DNA of 64,000 nucleotides from Agromyces agglutinans (GCF_009647605.1 NZ_WJIF01000002.1:248001-312000), one strand, 5' to 3'; shown: positions 17,430 through 27,240, numbered from the stretch's first letter. Numbers and translations: made by a program. Notes: a model not told the origin generated them from the letters alone.

Positions 17430-18607
17430 ACGCCGGAGCCCCGCACATGAACCGCGTGCGCGTGGGCGGCGGATCGCCGACCGCGCACCACGACGTCGCG
17501 ATCGTCGGCGCCGGCGCGGTGGGCCTGCTGCTCGGCTGCCTGCTCGCGCGTCGCGGACTCGATGTCGTCGTGCTCGAGCGGCGCGAAACACCGGGCGAGC
17601 GCACCCGGGCCATCGGCATCCACCCGCCCGGGCTGCGTGCGCTCGACGCGGCGGGCGTCGGTGCCGCCGTGCGGGAGGCATCCGTACCGATCCGCAGCGG
17701 CGTCGTGCTGTGCGAAGGAGCGGTGCTCGGCACCATGCGATTCCACGGCGAGCCCATCCGCTCGCTGCCGCAGCGCGACACCGAAGCGCTGCTCGCGGCG
17801 CGCCTCGCGGAGGTCGCTCCCAGCGCGCTCCGGCGCGGCATCCGGGTGACCGGTGTCCGAGATCGCGGCACCCACGCCGAGGTGTTCGTCGACGGCGATG
17901 CGGCCATCGCGGCCGCGTACGTCGTCGGCGCCGACGGCATCCGCAGTACGGTGCGCGAGGCGCTCTCCATCGAGGTGCGTGCGCGGCGCGGCACGGGCGA
18001 ATACGTGATGGTCGACACAGTGGATGCTTCGGACGACGGCGACCTCGCCCGCCTCCACTTCGAGCCGGCCGGCGTGGTCGAGTCGTTCCCCCTGCCCGGC
18101 GGGCGGCGCCGGTGGGTCGCTCGGGTGCGCCGCGCGCCCGCCGTGCTCGAACCGCGAACGATCGCGACCATCGCCGCCGCGCGCGTCGGCGTCGACCTCG
18201 AGGCCGACGCCATGGATCGGCCGGCCGCCTTCACCGCGCGCCAGCGGCTCGCCGATCGCTTCGCCGAGGGACGGATCGCCCTGGTCGGCGACGCCGCGCA
18301 CGAGATCAGCCCCATCGGCGGGCAGGGCATGAACCTCGGCTGGCTCGACGCTGTGCACCTCGACCGGGCCCTCGCCGCGGCCCTCGCCGGAGGTGCCTCG
18401 GCGGCCCCGCACGAGGCGTTCGACGCCTACGCCGCGGCACGTCGCCGGGCCGCGATCCGCGCGATGCGGCAGGCCGCGTTCAACATGGCGATGGGCGCGC
18501 CGATCACGGGCATGCGACTGCACGCGCGCAATGCGGCCGTCCGTGTGCTCGCCGTGCCGCCGATGCGCGGCGCGCTGGCCGCGGCGTTCACGATGCGGCG
18601 GCTGTGA
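17426..18607 (+). CDS. FAD-dependent monooxygenase (polyketide tailoring)
   Basis: A 393-aa group A flavoprotein hydroxylase. The Rossmann motif DVAIVGAGAVGLLLGCLLARRG lies near residues 24-45. The motif VVGADGIRSTVRE and the FAD-ribityl motif ALVGDAAHEISPIGGQGMNLGWLDA are both intact. It probably hydroxylates the aromatic product of the upstream enzymes, giving a quinol/quinone. The GTG at 17426 overlaps the methyltransferase stop (GTGA); ATG 17447, also with GGAG eight bases upstream, is an alternative. Last gene of the operon. Confidence 0.85.
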   Translation: MNAGAPHMNRVRVGGGSPTAHHDVAIVGAGAVGLLLGCLLARRGLDVVVLERRETPGERTRAIGIHPPGLRALDAAGVGAAVREASVPIRSGVVLCEGAVLGTMRFHGEPIRSLPQRDTEALLAARLAEVAPSALRRGIRVTGVRDRGTHAEVFVDGDAAIAAAYVVGADGIRSTVREALSIEVRARRGTGEYVMVDTVDASDDGDLARLHFEPAGVVESFPLPGGRRRWVARVRRAPAVLEPRTIATIAAARVGVDLEADAMDRPAAFTARQRLADRFAEGRIALVGDAAHEISPIGGQGMNLGWLDAVHLDRALAAALAGGASAAPHEAFDAYAAARRRAAIRAMRQAAFNMAMGAPITGMRLHARNAAVRVLAVPPMRGALAAAFTMRRL

Positions 18608-18670
18608 GGGCGCGCGCCCTCCAGGGTCGGGGGCCGCTCCGTCGCCCGCCGGGGCGACCCGCCGTCGCGC

Positions 18671-19111
18671 TCAGGCTCCGGTGCGCGTGAGCAGGAACAG
18701 CGGGATCAGCCGGTCGGTCTTCGTCTGGTAGTTCGCGTAGTCGGGCCAGGCCTCGACCGCACGTGCCCACCAGGTCGCGCGCTCGTCGCCGTCGAGCTCG
18801 CGGGCCACGTAGTCGTGCTTCTCGTCGCCGTCCTGCAGCTCGACCTCGGGGTGAGCGACGAGGTTCCAGTACCACTTCGGATGCTCCGGCGCGCCGCCCT
18901 TCGACGCCACCACGACGTACTCGCCGTCGTGCTCGACGCGCATGAGCGCGGTCTTGCGCAGCTTGCCCGACTTCGCCCCCACCGTGGTCAGCACGATGAT
19001 CGGCTTGCCTCGAAGCGTGTTCGCCTCGGCACCGTCGGATGCCTCGAACGCCTCGGCCTGCTTGCGCGCCCACTCCGACGTGCTCGGTGCGTACTCTCCC
19101 TGCAGCGGCAT
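18671..19111 (-). CDS. Deazaflavin (F420)-dependent nitroreductase family protein
   Basis: A 146-aa protein with the Ddn-family pattern [57 protein letters not shown]. The family binds F420 and includes mycobacterial Ddn, which activates nitroimidazoles, and F420-dependent quinone or lipid reductases. The ATG at 19111 was chosen because AAGGGAGG lies four bases upstream. Converges with the monooxygenase gene. Confidence 0.85.
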   Translation of the reverse strand: MPLQGEYAPSTSEWARKQAEAFEASDGAEANTLRGKPIIVLTTVGAKSGKLRKTALMRVEHDGEYVVVASKGGAPEHPKWYWNLVAHPEVELQDGDEKHDYVARELDGDERATWWARAVEAWPDYANYQTKTDRLIPLFLLTRTGA

Positions 19112-19165
19112 GCGCCCTCCCTTTCGCTTCGATTCTCTCAGGCCCAACCGGGCGGCGCGCGGTCG

Positions 19166-19879
19166 TTATTCCCGTTCGACGCGCAGCGAGATCTCGACGA
19201 ACCCGTCGGGCTCGACCGAGACGAAGCCGAGGTTCGGCGCCTCGACGCCGAAGTCGGCGAACGTCACGGGGATGCTCCCGGCGACCTGGCCGCCCTCGCC
19301 GTCGAACACGGCCTCGAGTTCGACGGTGACCTCGCGCGTGGTGCCCGCGAGGGTGAGCTCCCCGGTCGCCTGCACGGTCTGCACCTCGCCGGCGACCGGC
19401 GCGGTCGACGTGGTGACGGCCTCGGTCAGCACGAATGTCGCGGTCGGGAACTCGTCGACCCGCATCGCGGTGTCACGGAAGTAGTCGTCGCGATTGCCGG
19501 AGTCGGTCTCGATGGAGGCGACGTCGACCGTGATCTCGGCCGCGGTGAGCGACAACCCCTCGACCTCGAGCGTGCCGGTGACCTGCTCGGTACGGCCGAC
19601 GACCGTGACATCCGTGCCGTTGAGCACCTCGTCGACGCGGTAGCCGGCGAACGAGCCGGCGCCGACCGCCCAGGTGCCAGAGAGATCGCCCGCCTCGGCC
19701 GACGCGGAACCGTCGCCCGGAGCCGATGCCGAGGGCGCCGCGGTGACGCTCGGCGCGGCATCGGCCTCGCCGACGATCAGGTCGCGGTAGATGATCGGCC
19801 CGGCGATGGCGGCGGTCGCGCCGAGCACGAGCACTCCGGCGACGATCGAGGCGGTCAGGATCTTGGTGCGCTTCTGCAT
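19166..19879 (-). CDS. YceI-family protein with N-terminal signal/membrane anchor
   Basis: A 237-aa protein. A hydrophobic N-terminus (ILTASIVAGVLVLGATAAIAG) targets it to the membrane or exterior. A short Ala/Ser/Pro-rich stretch then precedes a YceI lipocalin-like barrel (about 66-236: GTWAVGAGSFAGYRV, SIETDSGNRDDYFR, FPTATFVLTE, GELTLAGTTREVTVELEA). YceI proteins bind isoprenoid or fatty lipids. The lipid-binding role is known for the family, not shown here. Confidence 0.88.
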   Translation of the reverse strand: MQKRTKILTASIVAGVLVLGATAAIAGPIIYRDLIVGEADAAPSVTAAPSASAPGDGSASAEAGDLSGTWAVGAGSFAGYRVDEVLNGTDVTVVGRTEQVTGTLEVEGLSLTAAEITVDVASIETDSGNRDDYFRDTAMRVDEFPTATFVLTEAVTTSTAPVAGEVQTVQATGELTLAGTTREVTVELEAVFDGEGGQVAGSIPVTFADFGVEAPNLGFVSVEPDGFVEISLRVERE

Positions 19880-19918
19880 GGGCTCCCTGTCGGTCGTCGA
19901 GACTCCAGCCTCGCAGGC

Positions 19919-20947
19919 TCAGCCGCGCGTCGGCTCCCAGCCCAGGCTCGGCGCGACGTGCTCGGCGAACGCGGTCACGAGCCGCAGGTTGAAGGCGACG
20001 CCGAGCTGGCTCGGGATGGTCAGCATGAGCGTGTCGGCCGAGCGGATCGCGGCGTCGCGCGCGAGCTGCTCGACGAGCTTGTCGGGCGTGCCCGCGTAGG
20101 TCTTGCCGAACGTCGAGCGCAGGCCGTCGATCATGCCGACGCCGTCGGCGTCCTGCCGGCCGCCGAAGTACAGTTCGTCTTCTGCCGTCGTGATCGGGAA
20201 GATCGAGCGGCTCACCGACACGCGCGGCTCGCCCGCGTGGCCGGCTTCGCGCCAGGCCGCGCGGAACGCCTCGATCTGCTGCGCCTGCAGCTCGTCGAAC
20301 GGGATGCCCCGGTCCTCGGTGAGGAGGGTCGACGACATCAGGTTGACGCCGACGCGGCCCGCCCATTCGGCGGACTCGCGATTGCCGGCGCCCCACCAGA
20401 TGCGGGAGCGGAGGCCCGGCGAGTGGGGCTCGATGCGCTGCATCCCGTGCCCGCCGCCGAACGGCGACGAGGCATCCCGTTCCGCGAGGCCCTCGCCCTC
20501 GATCGCGCGCAGGAACCGGTCGAAGTGGTCGCGCGCGAGGTCGGCCCCGCGCGGGTCCTGCGACCCCGTGTAGCCGAACGCCTCATAGCCGCGCACGACG
20601 GCCTCGGGTGAGCCGCGGCTCACGCCGAGCGCGAGTCGCCCGCCCGAGATGAGGTCGACCGCGGCCGCCTCCTCGGCGAGGTGCAGCGGGTTCTCGTAGC
20701 GCATGTCGACGACGCCCGTGCCGACCTCGATGCGCTCGGTGCGGGCCGCGATCGCCGCGAGCAGCGGCATGGGCGAGGCCTGCTGGCGCGCGAAGTGGTG
20801 GACGCGGAAGTACGCGCCATTGACGCCCAGGTCGTCCATGCCCTGGGCGAGGTCGATGGCCTGCAGCATCGAGTCGGCGGCCGACAGCTCGCGGCCGCCG
20901 CCGAGCGGGCCGTAGTGACCGAACGAGAGGGTTCCGAAGCTGCGCAC
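19919..20947 (-). CDS. LLM-class flavin-dependent oxidoreductase
   Basis: A 342-aa luciferase-like protein: [13 protein letters not shown] at the N-terminus, [40 protein letters not shown] in the middle. Members are FMN- or F420-dependent monooxygenases or reductases; substrate unknown. The GTG at 20947 was chosen because family similarity starts exactly there; no strong ribosome binding site is visible. Divergent from clpB. Confidence 0.82.
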   Translation of the reverse strand: MRSFGTLSFGHYGPLGGGRELSAADSMLQAIDLAQGMDDLGVNGAYFRVHHFARQQASPMPLLAAIAARTERIEVGTGVVDMRYENPLHLAEEAAAVDLISGGRLALGVSRGSPEAVVRGYEAFGYTGSQDPRGADLARDHFDRFLRAIEGEGLAERDASSPFGGGHGMQRIEPHSPGLRSRIWWGAGNRESAEWAGRVGVNLMSSTLLTEDRGIPFDELQAQQIEAFRAAWREAGHAGEPRVSVSRSIFPITTAEDELYFGGRQDADGVGMIDGLRSTFGKTYAGTPDKLVEQLARDAAIRSADTLMLTIPSQLGVAFNLRLVTAFAEHVAPSLGWEPTRG

Positions 20948-21074
20948 GTCAGGTCGAACGTGGGTTCGCCGGGTGCTATTCCGAGACGCTGGCGGTGGCC
21001 GAGGCATCCGTCTACCGTGATCAGCGGGGGATGGCGCCGGCGGAACGCGCCGGAATACTCGCCCGCTTCGTAAA

Positions 21075-21095
21075 GTTGAGTCTTGTAGGCTCAAG
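21075..21095 (+). promoter_or_regulatory. HAIR element (HspR operator) upstream of clpB
   Basis: GTTGAGT-N7-GCTCAAG differs from the HspR consensus (CTTGAGT-N7-ACTCAAG) only in the outermost base of the left arm and the first base of the right arm, and keeps the exact 7-bp spacer. It overlaps TAGGCT (21086-21091), a likely -10, which explains repression. HspR control of clpB and dnaK is established in Streptomyces and mycobacteria. Confidence 0.8.
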
Positions 21096-21114
21096 TTTTG
21101 AAGAAGGGATGACC

Positions 21115-23382
21115 GTGGCCAACATGCAGGGCGCGCCGAGCTCGCAGGAGGAGCAGAAGTCGGCGCTCGAACAGTACGGCGTCGACCTGACCGACCTCGC
21201 GAAGTCGGGCAAGCTCGACCCGGTCGTCGGCCGTGACGCGGAGATCCGCCGCGTCAGCCAGGTGCTGACCCGGCGCACCAAGAACAACCCCGTGCTCATC
21301 GGCGAGCCCGGCGTCGGCAAGACCGCCGTCGTCGAGGGCCTCGCCCAGCGCATCGTGGCCGGCGACGTCGCCGAGTCCCTCAAGGGCAAGCGCCTCATCT
21401 CGCTCGACATCTCCGCGCTCGTCGCGGGCGCGATGTACCGCGGCCAGTTCGAGGAGCGCCTGAAGGCCGTGCTGAAGGAGATCAACGAGGCCGAGGGCGA
21501 GATCATCACGTTCGTCGACGAGCTGCACCTGCTCATGGGTGCCGGTGGCGGCGAGGGCTCGGTCGCGGCATCCAACATGCTGAAGCCCATGCTCGCGCGC
21601 GGCGAACTGCACCTGATCGGGGCGACCACCCTCGACGAGTACCGCGAGTACATCGAGAAGGACGCCGCGCTCGAGCGCCGCTTCCAGCAGGTGTACGTCG
21701 GCGAGCCGTCCGTGGAGGACACGATCGCGATCCTCCGCGGGCTCAAGGGCCGCTACGAGGCGCACCACGGCGTCACCATCACGGATGCCGCGCTCGTCGC
21801 CGCGGCATCCCTCTCGAACCGGTACATCACCGCCCGGCAGCTGCCCGACAAGGCCATCGACCTCATCGACGAGGCCATGTCGCGGCTCAAGATGGAGATC
21901 GACTCCTCGCCCGTCGAGATCGACCAGCTCAAGCGCGAGGTCGACCGTATGCGGCTCGAGGAGCTCGCCCTCAAGCGCGAGAAGGACGACGCCTCGAAGG
22001 AGCGGCTCGCGAAGCTGCGCGAGGCCCTCGTCGGCAAGGAGCGCGAGCTCGCCGGCCTCGAGGAGCGCTGGGCGCGCGAGCGCCAGGGCCTCAACCGCGT
22101 CGGCGACCTCAAGAAACGGCTCGACGAGGCGATCACGCAGCGCGACCTCGCGCTGCGCGCGGGCGACTACGCGAAGGCGTCGAAGCTCGAGTACGAGACG
22201 ATCGCGCAGCTGCAGCGCGACATCGTCGCCGCCGAGCAGGCAGAGGCCGCGCCCGCCGAACCGCGCATGGTGAACGAGCAGGTCACCGACGAGGACATCG
22301 CGGCCGTGATCTCGGCGTGGACCGGCATCCCGGTCGGCCGCCTCATGCAGGGCGAGACCGAGAAGCTGCTGCACCTCGAGGCCGAGCTCGGCCGGCGGCT
22401 CATCGGCCAGAAGCGCGCCGTCGCGGCGGTCGCCGACGCGGTGCGCCGGTCGCGTGCGGGCCTCAGCGACCCGAACCGGCCGACCGGCTCGTTCCTGTTC
22501 CTCGGGCCGACCGGCGTCGGCAAGACCGAGCTCGCCAAGGCGCTCGCCGAGTTCCTCTTCGACGACGAGCGCGCCATGGTGCGCATCGACATGTCGGAGT
22601 ACGGCGAGAAGTTCTCGGTGTCGCGGCTGGTCGGCGCGCCTCCGGGGTACGTCGGCTACGACCAGGGCGGGCAGCTCACCGAGGCGGTGCGCCGTCGCCC
22701 GTACAGCGTCGTACTGTTCGACGAGGTCGAGAAGGCGCACCCCGAGGTCTTCGACGTGCTGCTGCAGGTGCTCGACGACGGGCGCCTGACCGACGGCCAG
22801 GGTCGAACGGTCGACTTCCGCAACGTCATCATGATCCTCACCTCGAACCTCGGCTCGCAGTACCTCATCGACCCGACCCTGTCGTGGGACGAGAAGGAGC
22901 AGGCCGTCATGCAGGCCGTGCGCCAGTCGTTCAAGCCCGAGTTCGTGAACCGGCTCGACGACCTCGTCGTGTTCTCGGCGCTCAGCGAGCACGAGCTCGC
23001 CGAGATCGTGAACCTCTACGTCGACCGGCTGTCGGCGCGGTTGCACGAGCGCCGGCTCGAGCTCGGCGTCACGCCCGACGCGCGCGCCTGGCTGGCCGAG
23101 CGCGGGTACGACCCGCTCTACGGCGCGCGGCCGCTGCGCCGGCTCATGCAGAAGGAGATCGACGACCGGCTCGCGCGGGCGCTGCTCGCCGGCGAGATCC
23201 GCGACGGCGACGCGGTCGTGGTCGGCCTCGCGCCCGACGGCGAGGCGCTCGCCGTCACGCGCGGCGAACCGGTCGCCGGTCGCGGTGCGTCGGGCGACGC
23301 GGATGCCTCGGGCCGGGCGGATGCCTCGGGTGCGGGCCCGGCGGGGCCCGACGACGTCATCGACGCGGAGATCGTCGAGTAG
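21115..23382 (+). CDS. clpB: ClpB-type AAA+ disaggregase lacking the N-terminal domain
   Basis: A 755-aa protein with two AAA+ modules: Walker A GEPGVGKT (63-70) and Walker B near FVDELH (about 133), then a coiled-coil middle domain (about 262-378), then Walker A GPTGVGKT (464-471) and Walker [10 protein letters not shown] (about 533). The middle domain marks it as ClpB rather than ClpA or ClpC. The usual Clp N-domain (about 145 residues) is absent: the protein begins just before [17 protein letters not shown]. The GTG at 21115 is preceded by GAAGAAGGG at six bases; ATG 21109 would abut that site. The C-terminal tail is Asp/Ala/Gly-rich and contains two GGATGCC copies. It refolds aggregated proteins with DnaK. 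Confidence 0.9.
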   Translation: MANMQGAPSSQEEQKSALEQYGVDLTDLAKSGKLDPVVGRDAEIRRVSQVLTRRTKNNPVLIGEPGVGKTAVVEGLAQRIVAGDVAESLKGKRLISLDISALVAGAMYRGQFEERLKAVLKEINEAEGEIITFVDELHLLMGAGGGEGSVAASNMLKPMLARGELHLIGATTLDEYREYIEKDAALERRFQQVYVGEPSVEDTIAILRGLKGRYEAHHGVTITDAALVAAASLSNRYITARQLPDKAIDLIDEAMSRLKMEIDSSPVEIDQLKREVDRMRLEELALKREKDDASKERLAKLREALVGKERELAGLEERWARERQGLNRVGDLKKRLDEAITQRDLALRAGDYAKASKLEYETIAQLQRDIVAAEQAEAAPAEPRMVNEQVTDEDIAAVISAWTGIPVGRLMQGETEKLLHLEAELGRRLIGQKRAVAAVADAVRRSRAGLSDPNRPTGSFLFLGPTGVGKTELAKALAEFLFDDERAMVRIDMSEYGEKFSVSRLVGAPPGYVGYDQGGQLTEAVRRRPYSVVLFDEVEKAHPEVFDVLLQVLDDGRLTDGQGRTVDFRNVIMILTSNLGSQYLIDPTLSWDEKEQAVMQAVRQSFKPEFVNRLDDLVVFSALSEHELAEIVNLYVDRLSARLHERRLELGVTPDARAWLAERGYDPLYGARPLRRLMQKEIDDRLARALLAGEIRDGDAVVVGLAPDGEALAVTRGEPVAGRGASGDADASGRADASGAGPAGPDDVIDAEIVE

Positions 23383-23391
23383 GCGCGACGG

Positions 23392-23429
23392 CGCGGCATC
23401 CGTTCACCCGGTGATGAGCGGATGCCGCG
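23392..23429. terminator. Convergent hairpin between clpB and a secreted-protein gene
   Basis: Eleven-base perfect arms (23392-23402 and 23419-23429) contain GGCATCC and GGATGCC, and the 16-nt loop itself holds TCA-CCCGG-TGA. It lies ten bases after the clpB stop and just after the end of the convergent gene, so it can terminate both. Confidence 0.65.
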
Positions 23430-23436
23430 ACCGGCG

Positions 23437-24033
23437 TCACACGGTGTGGTCGGCGAGGATCTCGCAGAAGTCCCAGGCGTGGTCGTTGCCGACGACCTTG
23501 GTCGGGTCGCTCTCGAACTCCAGCGTGTCGTCGGAGTAGTCGCCGGGCGTGCCGTTGTGATCGACGACGACGAAGTACGAGTACTGCCGGCCGATGCTCA
23601 CGATGTTCTTGCCGTGATCGCTCTTGATGAGCGTGTGGCCCTGGTCGTGCACGGTGATCGTCACCGTGCCGTCGCCGTTGTCGGTGACGTCCTGGTCCTT
23701 GTTGATGCCGGAGGAGGAGATCGTCACGTACCGTCCGGTCTCGGTGTTCGTGAACCTGCCGGTGAAGTGGTGGGTCGACTGGCCGGCGTAATTGCCGTCG
23801 CCGCGCCGGCGGAAGACGGCGTTGCCCGACTCCTGGAGCTCGTAGGCGACCTCGAAGTCGACCACGTCCTCGCACCAGCCCGGGCCGAAGTCCTCCTGTG
23901 CGAGGCCCGAGCTCGCCTCGTCCCAGTGCTCGACGAGCGCGTTCGGCGCCGCTGAGGCGGGGATCGGGACCATCGCCAGCGCGGCCGCCGCGAGCGCCGC
24001 CGCCACCGCCGTGAATCGTGTGCTTCGCTGCAT
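23437..24033 (-). CDS. Hypothetical secreted protein
   Basis: A 198-aa precursor with a clear signal peptide (FTAVAAALAAAALAMVPIPASAAP, cleavage near residue 29). The mature part has two cysteines near its start and end (GWCEDVVDF and WDFCEILAD) that could pair. It includes THHFTGRFTNTETGRYVTISSSG and NGDGTVTITVHDQG, suggesting a beta-rich extracellular domain. I do not recognise an enzyme family. The ATG at 24033 has AAGGAG upstream. Confidence 0.75.
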   Translation of the reverse strand: MQRSTRFTAVAAALAAAALAMVPIPASAAPNALVEHWDEASSGLAQEDFGPGWCEDVVDFEVAYELQESGNAVFRRRGDGNYAGQSTHHFTGRFTNTETGRYVTISSSGINKDQDVTDNGDGTVTITVHDQGHTLIKSDHGKNIVSIGRQYSYFVVVDHNGTPGDYSDDTLEFESDPTKVVGNDHAWDFCEILADHTV

Positions 24034-24337
24034 CAGCTGCTCCTTGTCGAGGGCGCAGCGGGTAGGGCCGCTCGGCTCACTGCCTTGGGAGCCGCGGCCC
24101 ACCGTAGGGGACGCGCCGGGCGCGAGGCATCCGCGCTACCACTGAGCTCGCGGCGATCGGATCGGTGATGCGCCGCCCTGGCACGCCGCGCCGTCGACCG
24201 CGTCGTCTGGGACTCGGTATCCGAGTATCCGCCGGATACCTTTCTCCCGGCTCCGGGACGGACACGCGCCCCCTCCAAGCGGCTCGTCTGCGTGCTCGGC
24301 CGGAACTCAGCGGAGTCCGAGCAGGGATCGCCTCGGC
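24034..24337. other. Intergenic region upstream of the secreted-protein gene
   Basis: About 300 bases without a credible gene. It holds an inverted-repeat cluster (24216-24240) and a D-arm-like string at about 24130-24155 that does not form a tRNA. The promoter of the secreted-protein gene should be here, but no clear -10/-35 pair was found. Confidence 0.4.
24216..24240. promoter_or_regulatory. Triple GTATCC/GGATAC inverted-repeat cluster
   Basis: GGTATCC (24216-24222) and GGATACC (24234-24240) form perfect 7-bp arms, and an additional GTATCC at 24225-24230 lies between them, three bases from the right arm. This arrangement suggests alternative dimer positions for a regulator. It is about 180 bases upstream of the secreted-protein start and about 100 bases past the MFS stop. 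Confidence 0.35.
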
Positions 24338-25594
24338 TCAGTCGGCCGCTTCGCCGGCCGCGACCGGCACGCCGTTCACCGAGGGCGTGATGCGACGCTC
24401 GAGCGCGAGGGCCAGCACGGCGATGCCCGCGCACCCGGCGACCATGACCGCGATGAACCATCCGCCGAGTCCCTGGTCGAGGAGCAGGCCTGCGGCGATC
24501 GGGCCGGTGATCGCGCCGCCTTGGAACGCCGCCGCGTTGATCGCGTTGTATCGGCCGCGGCTGCGATCGGATGCGAGGTCGTTGTACACGGCCGGCACGG
24601 TGGGCTGCAGCATCGTCTCGCCGAAGGCGAAGATGCCCATGAACGCGAGCACGCCGATGACGGCGACGACCGTGTCGGGCAGCAGGCCGGCCGCGCCGAG
24701 CACGAGCCACGAGATCGCCCAGACCAGCGCCATCACTTGCATCACGCGCGTGCGCCGATGCCCGCGGATGAGCTTCAGCACCGTGAACTGGAGCAGCACG
24801 ATGACCGCCGTGTTCACCGCGAACGCGAAGCCGATCACCCGCGTGTCGACCTCGGCGACCTGGCGCGCGTAGGCCGGGAAGCCGGCCTCCATCTGCCCGT
24901 AGCCGATGAACATGGCGATGAAGGTGAGCAGGGTCACCCAGAGCACCGCCGGCCGGCGCAGGATCTGCCGGTATCCCTCGGCGGGCGGGTCGGCCTCGGT
25001 CGACTCGACGTGCGTGCGCACGTGCCGCAGCGGCCCGAGCAGCAGGGCCATGGGGATGAGGCTCGAGGCCGCGTCGATCAGGAAGATCGTGGTGAACGTC
25101 TCGGGCTCGTGCACGTCGACGTAGAACCCGCCGACGATGCCGCCGACCCCGATGCCGAGGTTGATGAGCGCGAAGTTCACGCCGAAGTACTGCTGGCGCA
25201 GGTCGCCCTCGACGACCGAGGCGATGAGGGCGTTGAAGCCGGGCCACGAGACGCCGAAGTTCACGCCGATCAGCACGAGTGCGACCGCGGCCACGGCCGG
25301 GTCGGTCGCGAACGCGAGCATCGTGCAGCCGACGATCATGGCGACGAGCCCGGTGAGCAGTACGACGCGGGCCCCGAAACGGTCGATCAGCGTGCCGCCC
25401 GGGCCGGTGACGATGAGCCCCGTGACGGCGATCAGGCTCATCAGGACGCCCGAGAGCCCGAGGTCGAAGCCGCGCACCTCGTGCAGGTAGATGATCGTGA
25501 ACGGCAGCGTCAGCCCGCGCCCGAGGGTCTGGATGGCGACGGTCGAGAGCAGCCAGCGGCCCTCGGTCGGGAGGGCTCGCCAGAAGGTACGCAT
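24338..25594 (-). CDS. MFS transporter (12-TM)
   Basis: A 418-aa protein with about 12 membrane segments and motif A-like GPGGTLIDRFGARVVLL after the second helix. The layout is that of drug/metabolite MFS exporters (MdtG/YttB-like); substrate unknown. The ATG at 25594 begins MRTFWRALPTEGRW; a GTG three codons upstream (25603), seven bases after CAGACT, is a possible leaderless start. Divergent from the carboxylesterase gene. Confidence 0.82.
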   Translation of the reverse strand: MRTFWRALPTEGRWLLSTVAIQTLGRGLTLPFTIIYLHEVRGFDLGLSGVLMSLIAVTGLIVTGPGGTLIDRFGARVVLLTGLVAMIVGCTMLAFATDPAVAAVALVLIGVNFGVSWPGFNALIASVVEGDLRQQYFGVNFALINLGIGVGGIVGGFYVDVHEPETFTTIFLIDAASSLIPMALLLGPLRHVRTHVESTEADPPAEGYRQILRRPAVLWVTLLTFIAMFIGYGQMEAGFPAYARQVAEVDTRVIGFAFAVNTAVIVLLQFTVLKLIRGHRRTRVMQVMALVWAISWLVLGAAGLLPDTVVAVIGVLAFMGIFAFGETMLQPTVPAVYNDLASDRSRGRYNAINAAAFQGGAITGPIAAGLLLDQGLGGWFIAVMVAGCAGIAVLALALERRITPSVNGVPVAAGEAAD

Positions 25595-25658
25595 GCCGGT
25601 CACTCGGAAGAGTCTGCCCGATGCCTCCGACACCCGCCGAGTGTTCACCCCCACGCGC

Positions 25659-25664
25659 TACCCT
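25659..25664 (+). promoter_or_regulatory. -10 hexamer TACCCT, leaderless start of the carboxylesterase
   Basis: TACCCT ends exactly six bases before the ATG at 25671, so transcription should begin at or next to the A of the start codon. No ribosome binding site exists. Confidence 0.5.
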
Positions 25665-25670
25665 GCCGCC

Positions 25671-27233
25671 ATGCTGCTCGGGGGAGGCATCCGCGTCGAC
25701 CGCGATCTCGTGGTCGAGACGACGACCGGCGCCGTGCGCGGCGTCCGTGCGAACGGTGTGCGCCGCTGGCGGGGCATCCCGTACGCCGCATCGACGGCGG
25801 GCGACGGGCGCTTCCGCGCGCCGCGGCCGGCCGAAGGGTGGGGCGATGTGCGCGACGCGTCGCGCTTCGGCCCGGTCGCGCCGCAGCACCGGCGGGGGCA
25901 GTTCATCGGGGCGGCCCCGCACCTTCCGCGCAGCGAGGACTGCCTGAGCATCAACGTCATCGCGCCCGACGGCGAGCAGCCGGCAGCCGGATGGCCCGTC
26001 ATGCTGTTCCTGCACGGCGGCGCCTACAGCGTGGGCTCGTCGGGCGAGTATCCGCGCCAGGGCGAGCGGCTCGCGCGCTCGCACGGCATCGTGTACGTGA
26101 GCTGCAACTACCGGCTCGGCGCGCTCGGATGGCTCGACCTGCGCGCGTACTCGCGGCCGGGGCATCCGTTCGAGGCCAACGTCGGCCTCCGCGACCAGGT
26201 CGCCGCGCTCGAGTGGGTGCGCCGCGAGATCGCGCGGTTCGGCGGCGACGCCGACCGGGTGACCCTGTTCGGTGAGTCGGCCGGCGGCAACGCGGTGACG
26301 ACCCTGATGACCGTGCCCGCGGCCGAGGGCCTGTTCGCGCGCGCCATCGCGCAGAGCTCGCCGCCGAACGCGGTGTACCTGCCGGAGACGGCGGGCGAGT
26401 GGGCGCGCGAGTACGTGCACCTGCTGAGCCGGGTCGTCGACGACGACGACCTCGACAGCGAATCGCGAGAGGATGCCTCGGCCATGCTCTCGGCCGCCGA
26501 TCCGATGCAGCTGGCGGCGGCGACGACGACGCTGACCGTGCGCACGCCCGACGAGCATCCGGGCACGATCGCGCTCGCGCCGGTGATCGACGGCGACTTC
26601 CTGCCGATGCGTCCGCTCGACGCGTTCCGCGACGGGTTCGCCCACCGGGTGCCGCTGATCATCGGCACGAACGATCGGGAGGGGTCGCTGTTCGAGGGCC
26701 GTATCGACATCCTGCCGACGACGAAGCCCCGCATCCGGGCGATCTTCGCGAACACGCGCAAGAAGGCGCGCAAGGCGATCAAGCGGCAGTACCCCGGGCT
26801 TCCCGAGCGGCGGCCGGCCGCCGACTTCGCGGGCGACTTCACGTTCTGGTATCCGAGCGTGAAGGTCGGCGAACGGCACTCGCGGTACGCGCCCACGTGG
26901 TTCTACCGGTTCGACGCGGCGCCGCGCACGGCGCGCCTGCTGGGCCTCGACGCGACGCACGGGCTCGAGCTGTTCGCGCTGTTCGAGAAGTTCGACACCC
27001 CCGTCGGCACCGCCCTGACGCTGCTCGGCGGGCGCGGCATGTTCCGTTCGGTCGGGCGGCGGATGCAGGCGCACTGGGCCGCGCTCGCCGCGACCGGCTC
27101 GCCGCTCGAGGGTTGGCCCCGATACGACGAGCGCGAGCGGCGCACGCTCGTGTTCGACGCGGTCGACCGCGTCGAGCACGACCCGCGCCGCGAGAAGCGG
27201 CTCGCCTGGCAGGCCTTCGTGCCGCACGTGTGA
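25671..27233 (+). CDS. Type B carboxylesterase
   Basis: A 520-aa alpha/beta hydrolase of the carboxylesterase/para-nitrobenzyl-esterase family. Visible are RGIPYAAS, SEDCLSINV, the oxyanion loop FLHGGAYSVGS, the nucleophile elbow TLFGESAGGNAV (Ser about residue 204), the acid NDREGSLFEG and the histidine in DATHGLELFALF. No signal peptide, so it is probably cytoplasmic. Natural substrate unknown. The start is supported by the upstream -10 spacing. Confidence 0.9.
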   Translation: MLLGGGIRVDRDLVVETTTGAVRGVRANGVRRWRGIPYAASTAGDGRFRAPRPAEGWGDVRDASRFGPVAPQHRRGQFIGAAPHLPRSEDCLSINVIAPDGEQPAAGWPVMLFLHGGAYSVGSSGEYPRQGERLARSHGIVYVSCNYRLGALGWLDLRAYSRPGHPFEANVGLRDQVAALEWVRREIARFGGDADRVTLFGESAGGNAVTTLMTVPAAEGLFARAIAQSSPPNAVYLPETAGEWAREYVHLLSRVVDDDDLDSESREDASAMLSAADPMQLAAATTTLTVRTPDEHPGTIALAPVIDGDFLPMRPLDAFRDGFAHRVPLIIGTNDREGSLFEGRIDILPTTKPRIRAIFANTRKKARKAIKRQYPGLPERRPAADFAGDFTFWYPSVKVGERHSRYAPTWFYRFDAAPRTARLLGLDATHGLELFALFEKFDTPVGTALTLLGGRGMFRSVGRRMQAHWAALAATGSPLEGWPRYDERERRTLVFDAVDRVEHDPRREKRLAWQAFVPHV

Positions 27234-27240
27234 CGTTCGG

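Noticed and set aside
18608..18670. Terminator between the monooxygenase and nitroreductase genes
   Set aside because: Only short GGGTCG/CGACCC arms with poor inner pairing; too weak to list.
24085..24160. tRNA-like box A string (AGCTCAGTGGTAGCGC on the minus strand)
   Set aside because: No T-arm GTTCGA box, no acceptor stem pairing and a mismatched D-stem; likely chance similarity or at most a remnant.
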